NCBI GenBank assembly: GCA_005884465.1
Contig: VAZH01000039.1
Span: 1 to 13,399, forward strand
From: Alphaproteobacteria bacterium
GTDB lineage: Bacteria > Pseudomonadota > Alphaproteobacteria > Rhizobiales > Xanthobacteraceae
Direction of reading: 5' to 3'
Length of the DNA: 13,399 nucleotides
Part shown: positions 1 to 5,775 of the stretch, piece after piece
Position numbering within the stretch: the stretch's first letter is position 1
Layout: the number at the start of each line of letters is the position of its first letter
Program-made: the position numbers and the translations under genes
Notes under the pieces: model-generated
What the model was told of the DNA's origin: nothing
The model's input: only the letters and a program-made list of their open reading frames with translations
The model's database searches: none

Positions 1-141
1 TGTTGTGAGGCCATTGGCGAGGTTCGGCGTGTAGGCGGGGAGCAAATTCGACGGGACAGCCGCTGCAGTCGTTAGCCACCAGAAAATCGCGAGGCCAACG
101 GCAGCGGCCACAACGACAGTTAGAAGAATTCGTGGCAGCAT
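1..141 (-). CDS. N-terminus of membrane-anchored protein, probably cytochrome c (partial)
   Basis: The minus strand has an open frame of 47 codons from an ATG at 141 to the window edge. An in-frame TGA directly precedes the ATG, so no start lies further upstream. The N-terminus is one hydrophobic segment (about residues 4-25, ending in Phe-Trp-Trp), an uncleaved anchor or signal, followed by a Pro-rich stretch ending in PAYTPNLANGLTT. That layout, an anchor followed by a P-x-Y-T-x-N-L-A-N-G stretch, resembles membrane-bound class I cytochromes c of the alcohol/sugar dehydrogenase cytochrome subunit type. In these, the first CXXCH follows within about 15 residues. That motif lies outside the window, so the haem assignment is inference. 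A GGAGGA lies about 18 nt upstream of the ATG, too far for a normal ribosome site. The gene is divergent from the CHRD gene across a gap of about 165 bp. Confidence 0.5.
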   Translation of the reverse strand, partial: MLPRILLTVVVAAAVGLAIFWWLTTAAAVPSNLLPAYTPNLANGLTT

Positions 142-240
142 TCACCGGTCCGTCGCTATCCTCCCGAACTTTATGGCTAGTATGGCCGCCATGCCAGCCA
201 TAGACTGCTTGAAAAATTTAGAGTGTTCAGGCCAACTTCG

Positions 241-265
241 GGAATAAAATCGAAACCGCATTGTT
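241..265 (+). promoter_or_regulatory. Possible EcfG-type promoter upstream of the CHRD gene
   Basis: GGAAT at 241-245 is separated by 17 nt from GTT at 263-265, about 40 bp before the ATG at 308. The general stress sigma factor EcfG of alphaproteobacteria recognises roughly GGAAC, 16-17 nt, then CGTT. The match is imperfect: T for C in the first box and no C before GTT. Short matches like this arise by chance, so this is only a candidate. Confidence 0.22.
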
Positions 266-307
266 TTGAAGCTGGCACCTTTAGTTTACGCCAACAGGGA
301 GAGAACC

Positions 308-733
308 ATGTCGAAAACCAAGACCGTGCTTGCAACGCTTGCGCTGGGAACAGCGGTTGCCTTCGCCGGATCCGCCTTCGCCGACAAGATGAAAGCAACC
401 CTCGACGGCAAGTCCGAAGTACCCCCCACCACCACCGCCGGCAAGGGTACCGCTGATATCGATTACGATCCCGCCACCAAGAAGCTGAGCTGGAAGGTGA
501 CTCATTCGGGGCTTTCCGGCCCTGCGACCGCCGCGCATTTCCACGGGCCGGCTGAACCCGGCAAGAACGCCGGCGTCGCCGTCGCGATCCCGAATGCGGC
601 CTCAAGCCCCGCCGAAGGCAGCGCGACGCTGACGGACGCCCAGGCGGCTGATCTGCCGGCCGGCAAGTACTACGTCAACATCCACACCGCAGCCAATCCG
701 GGCGGCGAAATCCGCGGACAGGTGACGAAGTAA
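308..733 (+). CDS. Secreted CHRD-domain protein
   Basis: A 141-residue protein. The ATG at 308 is chosen because a GGGAGAG ribosome site lies at 298-304 and the sequence from this Met is a good Sec signal peptide. That signal has basic K3/K5, a hydrophobic core at about 7-21 and a signal peptidase I site AFA|D at 23-26. An ATG 14 codons upstream would put polar residues before the signal. The mature part is almost entirely one CHRD domain (about 27-139). Its hallmark stretches are AHFHGPAEPGKNAG (76-89) and YYVNIHTAANPGGEIRGQ (121-138), with conserved His77, His79 and His126. CHRD domains occur in animal chordin and in many short secreted bacterial proteins. Their bacterial function is not established, so I give none beyond a periplasmic or extracellular location. 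The gene appears monocistronic and is followed by a strong terminator. Confidence 0.93.
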   Translation: MSKTKTVLATLALGTAVAFAGSAFADKMKATLDGKSEVPPTTTAGKGTADIDYDPATKKLSWKVTHSGLSGPATAAHFHGPAEPGKNAGVAVAIPNAASSPAEGSATLTDAQAADLPAGKYYVNIHTAANPGGEIRGQVTK

Positions 734-772
734 CGCTTTCGAATTAAGGCTGACAAGCCGGATCAAGACGAG

Positions 773-804
773 GGGCCGGACGCAGCGGGCGTCCGGCCCT
801 CTTT
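773..804 (+). terminator. Intrinsic terminator of the CHRD gene
   Basis: An 11-bp perfect GC-rich stem (773-783 with 789-799) encloses a 5-nt loop and is followed by TCTTT. It starts 40 bp after the CHRD stop codon. The arms are GGGCCGGACGC and GCGTCCGGCCC. The T tract is short, but the stem is very stable. Confidence 0.85.
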
Positions 805-870
805 CATTTGGCAGGATGCGATGCCCTAAGCTGATCGCCCGGTTCCCACTCGCCAATGGCACACCGCTCC

Positions 871-876
871 TATAGT
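871..876 (+). promoter_or_regulatory. Possible -10 element before the hairpin leader of the cyclase
   Basis: TATAGT at 871-876, in a CTCCTATAGTTTGAG context, is the best -10-like hexamer in the gap before the cyclase gene. No convincing -35 box lies 16-18 bp upstream (the bases there are near CACTCG), so the call is weak. If real, transcripts would begin near 883 and run straight into the hairpins at 889-924. Confidence 0.2.
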
Positions 877-888
877 TTGAGCGCGGCA

Positions 889-924
889 GCGGGCTTTTTC
901 CCGCAGGCTAACGCCTGCTTTTTT
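889..924 (+). terminator. Overlapping hairpins ending in a terminator upstream of the cyclase
   Basis: A second terminator-like element follows the CHRD terminator by about 85 bp. GCAGGC (903-908), loop TAAC and GCCTGC (913-918) are followed by six T (919-924), a textbook intrinsic terminator. Just before it, GCGGG (889-893) pairs with CCCGC (900-904) around a T-rich loop. The right arm of this first hairpin shares two bases (903-904) with the left arm of the second, so the two cannot both form completely. It sits 41 bp before the cyclase ATG. It may be a second barrier to read-through, the end of a small RNA, or an attenuator in the cyclase leader. Confidence 0.7.
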
Positions 925-965
925 CTGCGAATTTTCTTTCACCTGTCCGGCAATACAAACTCGAC

Positions 966-2765
966 ATGGCTGTACTGGCACCCGCAATAATCGATGTCCG
1001 TCCTGCAGACAAAACGTTAGGCCTAGCGACGTGGCTACGCGGGATCGGCGTGCGCCAGGTGCGGCTCGTTTGCGGGCTCATCATGTTTTCCTACATCTTT
1101 TCGCATTTCTTCAATCATGCCCTCGGCAACCTCTCGTATGACACCATGGAGGCGTGGCTTCGTTTCCACGTCTGGTGGTGGCGAATCCCGGTCGTCAATT
1201 TCGCGCTTTACGCCGCAGCAACGACACATCTTTCGCTCGGCCTTTGGGCGCTCTATCAGCGTCGGCACTTTCGCTACACGGTTATCGAAATCACGCAGCT
1301 ATTATTGGGGCTAAGTATTCCGCTGTTGATCGCAAGTCATTTGGGGGTCATGCGACTGGGCGGCCTGCTGTTCGGACGCGGTCCACCCCACTATTCGGGA
1401 GTGTTGTTCGCTTATTGGGCCAACAACCCCTACATGGTCGGGGTGCAGTTTCTTTTACTGACTGTGGCCTGGACACATGCCTGCATCGGGCTTTATTTCT
1501 GGCTTCGGCTAAAGCCGTTTTTCAAATGGGCCGCGCCGTTCCTGCTAGCGATCGCCGTGCTGCTTCCGCCCCTCGCTATGACTGGCGCGCATCACGGCGC
1601 CCACGAGGTTCTGCAACTGGCGTCGCAACCGCAGTGGCGCGCCGAGCACATCAACCCTACCCCGCTCGCGCAGCGCTCGGTGATTGACGAAATCACGCTT
1701 TTTTACTTTCCGATCTTCTATGGGTCGGCGATTGTGCTGGTGTTTGTGGCGCGCGGCGTTCGCGCAGTGCTTGAGGGTCGACGGGGAACGATCACGGTGT
1801 CGTACCCCAACCGGCGGGTCCGGGTGCCCAGGGGCCTGAGTATTCTCGAAACCAGCCTCCGGTTCAATGTGCCGCACGCGAGCGTCTGCGGAGGCAGGGC
1901 GCGGTGCTCGACCTGCCGTGTTCGTATCGTGAGCGATCGCGGCGCGTTGCCGTCGCCGTCCGGCCGCGAGGCATTCGTGCTTGCCCGCGTTGGCGCCAGC
2001 GCCAACCCAGCGATCCGGCTTGCATGTCAGCTCCGACCGCATGCGGATGTAGCCGTGATTCCGCTGCTGCCTGCCAATGTCGGAGCCGATTTTGTCCGCA
2101 ATCGGAAGCGCGTCAACATCGGTGAAGAGCGCTATATCGTCAGCATGTTCGTCGACATGCGTGGCTCGACCAGGCTGGCCGAGGCGCGCTTGCCATTCGA
2201 TATCGTATTCCTGATCAATCGTTTCCTGGAGGCAGCATCGCAAGCGGTGGTCGACGCCGGCGGCCAACCAAACCAGTTCGTTGGCGATGGCCTGCTTGCG
2301 TTGTTTGGGCTTCATGTCGACCCGCCGACCGCCTGCCGGCAGGCCATCCGAGCCGCGGCGATGGTTGCTTCAAATGTTGAATACATGAATCACGAGTTCG
2401 CCAGCGAATTGCAGGAGCCGATCCAGTTTGGCATCGGCATTCACGGCGGCGAGGTCATCATCGGTGACATCGGCTTTCGCGATCACACGGTGTTCACCGC
2501 GCTTGGCGACGCCGTCAATGTCGCGGCCCGCCTTCAGGACATGACGAAGACGCTGAATTGCACGGTCGTCGTCTCGGAGGAGGTTTGCAAGAACGCCGGC
2601 ATTGTGCCTGACACGCTGATGCGAACCGAGGTGTCGATTCGCGGCCGCGATCAGCCGATGACGGTCTGTGCGGCAGCGGACCCGACTTTGCTGGCTGGCC
2701 TGCTCGACGAGCAGGCGTCATCGCCCGGCACCGAACGACCGGTGAGCGCGCCCGGCTTGGCATAG
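966..2765 (+). CDS. Membrane redox-sensor adenylate cyclase: six-helix (diheme-B-like) anchor + [2Fe-2S] ferredoxin + class III cyclase
   Basis: A 599-residue protein expected to make cAMP at the inner membrane. Residues ~31-263 form six hydrophobic helices (about 31-53, 74-97, 107-128, 157-180, 187-208, 244-263). Histidines H47/H51, H88, H125 and H171 lie in helices 1-4, with H209/H210/H213 at the end of helix 5. This resembles the quinone-responsive diheme-b anchor of Sinorhizobium CyaC. Residues ~275-367 are a plant/adrenodoxin-type ferredoxin domain with C308-X5-C314-X2-C317 and C354. Residues ~388-568 are the cyclase domain: metal-binding D397 (FVDMRGST) and D441 (FVGDG), and N518/R522 in ALGDAVNVAARL. 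T511, at the second purine-contact site, marks the class IIIb type. Q437 stands where Lys is usual. The start lacks a clear Shine-Dalgarno sequence, but no better ATG exists. The redox-sensing role is inference from domains; the domain calls themselves are firm. Confidence 0.9.
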   Translation: MAVLAPAIIDVRPADKTLGLATWLRGIGVRQVRLVCGLIMFSYIFSHFFNHALGNLSYDTMEAWLRFHVWWWRIPVVNFALYAAATTHLSLGLWALYQRRHFRYTVIEITQLLLGLSIPLLIASHLGVMRLGGLLFGRGPPHYSGVLFAYWANNPYMVGVQFLLLTVAWTHACIGLYFWLRLKPFFKWAAPFLLAIAVLLPPLAMTGAHHGAHEVLQLASQPQWRAEHINPTPLAQRSVIDEITLFYFPIFYGSAIVLVFVARGVRAVLEGRRGTITVSYPNRRVRVPRGLSILETSLRFNVPHASVCGGRARCSTCRVRIVSDRGALPSPSGREAFVLARVGASANPAIRLACQLRPHADVAVIPLLPANVGADFVRNRKRVNIGEERYIVSMFVDMRGSTRLAEARLPFDIVFLINRFLEAASQAVVDAGGQPNQFVGDGLLALFGLHVDPPTACRQAIRAAAMVASNVEYMNHEFASELQEPIQFGIGIHGGEVIIGDIGFRDHTVFTALGDAVNVAARLQDMTKTLNCTVVVSEEVCKNAGIVPDTLMRTEVSIRGRDQPMTVCAAADPTLLAGLLDEQASSPGTERPVSAPGLA

Positions 2766-2829
2766 CCGGCAATCGTTGCCGCTATCGTCCCAAGTGCAAT
2801 AGAGGGATTCTTGAACAAAGACCAGATTG

Positions 2830-3279
2830 TCACTTGAGCTTGACGCGGTAAGTCTCGTGGCAATCGTTGCATCGGTCGTTGATCGAGTTGTAAGCGACCC
2901 TCAAGCCGGCCTTATCCTTGATCTTGCCCTTGACGTCCGCGATCGCCTTGACGACGGGCGGTATTTTCGAGTCGAAATCGGCCTTGTTCTGCCAGATTTT
3001 CTGCGATGATCCGTAAGTCGCGTTCACCACATCTTGCTTGGGGTTTGTCGCAAACACGGTGGCGATCTTCGGCACGCTTTCCTCGAGTTGCTTGATGGCG
3101 TTATCGACCGCAGCCTGATTGTAGGGAATATCGCCCTTCACCATTTTCAACATCACGTCGTATAGGCTCTTTGCTTGCCCTCTCATCAAGTTATCCTGCT
3201 GAACGGCGATCTCCTGTTGCGCCATCACCGCGCCGATACAAAGCAATATAGTGCCCGCGACAACAATAGTTCGCAGCAT
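2830..3279 (-). CDS. Periplasmic cytochrome c'/c-556 family protein
   Basis: A 149-residue protein read from the ATG at 3279, which has GGAG nine bases upstream. An ATG six codons earlier (3297) would add MTENWP before the signal and has no better ribosome site. Residues 1-20 (MLRTIVVAG...AVMA|QQ) form a Sec signal peptide. The mature protein is mostly helical, as in the four-helix-bundle class II cytochromes c. The single haem site CNDCH (C137, C140, H141) lies eight residues from the C-terminus, the diagnostic position for this family. A Met in NLMRGQ (residue 32), in helix 1 of the mature protein, could be the sixth ligand, favouring a low-spin c-556 type over a true five-coordinate NO-binding cytochrome c'. 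It converges on the cyclase gene with 64 bp between the stops and follows the CoxL-like gene in the same direction after about 120 bp. Confidence 0.88.
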   Translation of the reverse strand: MLRTIVVAGTILLCIGAVMAQQEIAVQQDNLMRGQAKSLYDVMLKMVKGDIPYNQAAVDNAIKQLEESVPKIATVFATNPKQDVVNATYGSSQKIWQNKADFDSKIPPVVKAIADVKGKIKDKAGLRVAYNSINDRCNDCHETYRVKLK

Positions 3280-3336
3280 TGGCCAATTCTCCGTCACGCA
3301 AGCGTTTCAAAAGGACGCCGCGTGCCCGCTGGGCGC

Positions 3337-3371
3337 CGGCCGCGGCTTATCTGTCAATAGAACCGCGGCCG
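3337..3371. repeat. GC-rich inverted repeat between the CoxL-like and cytochrome genes
   Basis: CGGCCGCGG (3337-3345) and its exact reverse complement CCGCGGCCG (3363-3371) flank a 17-base A/T-richer loop. It lies 30 bp past the CoxL-like stop and 58 bp before the cytochrome start. Neither strand has a T tract after the stem, so it is not a standard intrinsic terminator. It could stabilise the 3' end of the upstream message or bind a regulator. The loop holds TTGACA on the minus strand (3357-3352), but no -10 box follows at the right distance. Confidence 0.5.
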
Positions 3372-3400
3372 CAGCGCTTTATTCCCGCCCATGGCAGATA

Positions 3401-5707
3401 TCACAGGCTATGCCGGCGCTGATGCTCGCGGATCGCAATCCAGACCCGCTCGGCGGTCGAGGGCATGTCGATGTGATCGATCTTGTATTCACGCCATAGC
3501 CCCTCGATGATCGCGTTGACGACCGCCGGACAAGAGCCGATCGCGCCGGCCTCGCCCGCGCCCTTGACGCCCAGCGGATTGGTCTTGCAGGGGACGTTAT
3601 GGGTCTCGAACACAAATGACGGACCATCGGCCGCGCGCGGCAGCGCATAATCCATGAACGTTCCGGTGACGAGCTGGCCGTCCTTCGGGTTGTAGACCGC
3701 CTGCTCCATCAATGCCTGGCCGATACCCTGCATCGCGCCGCCATGGACCTGCCCCGCGAGCAGCAGCGGATTCAGCGTCACCCCGAAATCGTCGACGATG
3801 ACGTAGTTGACGATTCTGATGAAACCGGTGGCAGGGTCAATTTCGACCTCGGCGAGATGGGTGCCGTTCGGGTAGGTGCCATCGGCGCTGGTGAACGTCG
3901 CGCTGCCGTTCAGCTTCGACGGATCGATACCCGGGCGCTTGGCAAGGTCGGCAAAGCTGATCGAGCGATCGGTGCCGGCGATCCGCACGGCGCCGTCGCT
4001 GATCTCGAGATCACTGGGACTGGTTTCCAGCGCTTCGGCGGCGATCTCCCGCAAGCTCTTGCCGAGTTCGCGGGTCGCGCGCTCGACGCAGACGCCGCCC
4101 GTCGGAATCGCAGACGAGCCCCCGGTGCCAAGACCGGTGGGGATCAGATCGGTGTCGCCTTGAATGACGCGGATGCGCTCGGGCGCAAGCCCGAACTGCT
4201 CGGCGACCAGTTGCGCGTAAGCGGTCTGATGGCCCTGCCCGGTCGACTGGGTCCCGATCAGGACCGTGACGTCGCCGTTGGGATCGAGCCGGACATTGGC
4301 GGTTTCCTCGCCCATCGTCCCGCAAACCTCGACATAGGTGGCGAGCCCGATGCCGCGCACCAACCCCTGCTTCTTCGCGGCCTTGGCGCGTTTGGGAAAT
4401 TCCTTCCAGCCGGCAATTTCCATCGCGCGCTTCATATGCGCGGTGAAGTCGCCGGAATCGTAGACCTTCCCTGTTGCCGTCTTGTACGGCATCGCGCGTG
4501 GCGAGATGAAATTCTTGCGCCGGATCGCATCCGGCGTCATCCCAAGCTTGCGCGCCGAGGCATCGACGAGCCGCTCGACCACGTAGGCCGCCTCTGGCCG
4601 CCCGGCGCCGCGATAGGCATCGACCGGGACGGTGTTGGTGAAGACCGTGCGAACGCGGCAATGGAAGGCCTGGATATCGTAAAGGCCGGGCAGCATTCCA
4701 GCCCCGCCGTGGGGAATGTAGGGCCCGAAGGTCGACAGATAGGCGCCCATGTCGCCCATCAGGTCGACGTCCATCGCCAGGAACTTGCCGTCTTCGGCCA
4801 ACGCCATCCGCGCCGTGGTGACGTTGTCGCGGCCCTGCGCGTCGCCCATGAAGTGATCGGCGCGGTCGGCGGTCCACTTCACACTTTTGCGCAGTTTGCG
4901 CGCGGCGACCGCGACCAACGCGTATTCGCGATAGGGAAACAGCTTGGTGCCGAAACCGCCGCCGACATCCGGGCAGATCACCCGCATCTTTTCGAGCGGG
5001 ATTTTCAGGACCATTCCGCCAATGATTTCGCGCAAGCGATGGCTGCCCTGGCTGCCGATCGTCAGCGTCAGATGGTCGCGCTTGGCGTCGTATTCGCACA
5101 CCGCGGCGCGGGTTTCCATGAAGTTGGTGACGACGCGCGGATTGACGATCGAGATTTCGGAGACCGCATGGGCATTGGCGAACGCCATCTCGGTGGCTTT
5201 CTTGTCGCCGATCGAGACGTCGAACAGCACGTTGCCGGGATGGCCGGGCCAGACCTGCGGCGCACCTTTCTTGACCGCGTTGGCGACGCCGATCGCGGCC
5301 GGCAGCGGCGTCCAGTTGACCTCGATCGCCTCCATCGCATCGCGGGCCTGATCGATCGTCTCCGCGACTACGAAGGCAACGGCATCGCCGACATGCCGTA
5401 CCTCTCCATTCGCCAGGATCGGATAGGGCGGGCCCGTGAACGGATTCACTTCCAGATTGAACAGGCACGGCAGACCGCCGAGATCCTTGACGTCCTCTGC
5501 CGTCAGGATCGTAGCCACCCCCGGCAGGCCGCGGGCGCGGCCGGCATCGATGGTGAATTTCGCATGCGCATGAGGCGAGCGCAGCACCAGCGCGTGCATC
5601 GCAGCCTGCGGCGCGTGGTCATCGGTGTAGCGGCCCTTGCCGCGAATCAGCGCATCGTCTTCCTTGCGAAGGACGCTTTGACCAACGCCAAATTTGATGG
5701 GAGCCAT
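3401..5707 (-). CDS. Molybdenum hydroxylase large subunit (xanthine dehydrogenase family, form II CoxL-like)
   Basis: A 768-residue molybdopterin-binding subunit. The ATG at 5707 is chosen because GGAG lies five bases upstream and the family N-terminus (GVGQSVLRKEDDALIRGKGRY) follows at once. The longer frame would run into murJ. Residues ~20-130 are the a/b-hammerhead domain and ~150-765 the molybdenum cofactor domains. Visible motifs are VGGGFG (248-253), AYRGAGR (364-370), GQGHQ (490-494) and VKGAGEAGAIG (714-724), where E719 is the expected catalytic glutamate. AYRGAGR is the form II signature; true (form I) CO dehydrogenase has AYXCSFR, with the Cys that binds copper. CO oxidation is therefore doubtful, and the substrate is probably another small molecule such as an aldehyde or N-heterocycle. 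The partner FeS (CoxS) and FAD (CoxM) subunits are not adjacent. It lies 68 bp downstream of murJ on the same strand. Confidence 0.92.
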   Translation of the reverse strand: MAPIKFGVGQSVLRKEDDALIRGKGRYTDDHAPQAAMHALVLRSPHAHAKFTIDAGRARGLPGVATILTAEDVKDLGGLPCLFNLEVNPFTGPPYPILANGEVRHVGDAVAFVVAETIDQARDAMEAIEVNWTPLPAAIGVANAVKKGAPQVWPGHPGNVLFDVSIGDKKATEMAFANAHAVSEISIVNPRVVTNFMETRAAVCEYDAKRDHLTLTIGSQGSHRLREIIGGMVLKIPLEKMRVICPDVGGGFGTKLFPYREYALVAVAARKLRKSVKWTADRADHFMGDAQGRDNVTTARMALAEDGKFLAMDVDLMGDMGAYLSTFGPYIPHGGAGMLPGLYDIQAFHCRVRTVFTNTVPVDAYRGAGRPEAAYVVERLVDASARKLGMTPDAIRRKNFISPRAMPYKTATGKVYDSGDFTAHMKRAMEIAGWKEFPKRAKAAKKQGLVRGIGLATYVEVCGTMGEETANVRLDPNGDVTVLIGTQSTGQGHQTAYAQLVAEQFGLAPERIRVIQGDTDLIPTGLGTGGSSAIPTGGVCVERATRELGKSLREIAAEALETSPSDLEISDGAVRIAGTDRSISFADLAKRPGIDPSKLNGSATFTSADGTYPNGTHLAEVEIDPATGFIRIVNYVIVDDFGVTLNPLLLAGQVHGGAMQGIGQALMEQAVYNPKDGQLVTGTFMDYALPRAADGPSFVFETHNVPCKTNPLGVKGAGEAGAIGSCPAVVNAIIEGLWREYKIDHIDMPSTAERVWIAIREHQRRHSL

Positions 5708-5775
5708 CGTATCTCCGATTGCAGTTGGAAATCCTGCGCCATATTGCAGTGGATCGCGAGGAAGCGCAAACAGCT

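Noticed and set aside
3352..3357. A perfect TTGACA -35 box on the minus strand upstream of the cytochrome gene
   Set aside because: No -10-like hexamer follows 16-18 bases downstream; the bases there are GC-only.
4011..5468. A 485-codon minus-strand frame inside the CoxL-like gene
   Set aside because: It is a +1/+2 shadow of the real gene, very rich in Arg and with no recognisable motif.
3401..5707. Genuine aerobic CO dehydrogenase (form I coxL)
   Set aside because: The active-site loop reads AYRGAGR, without the copper-binding Cys of AYXCSFR, and the cox partner genes are absent here.
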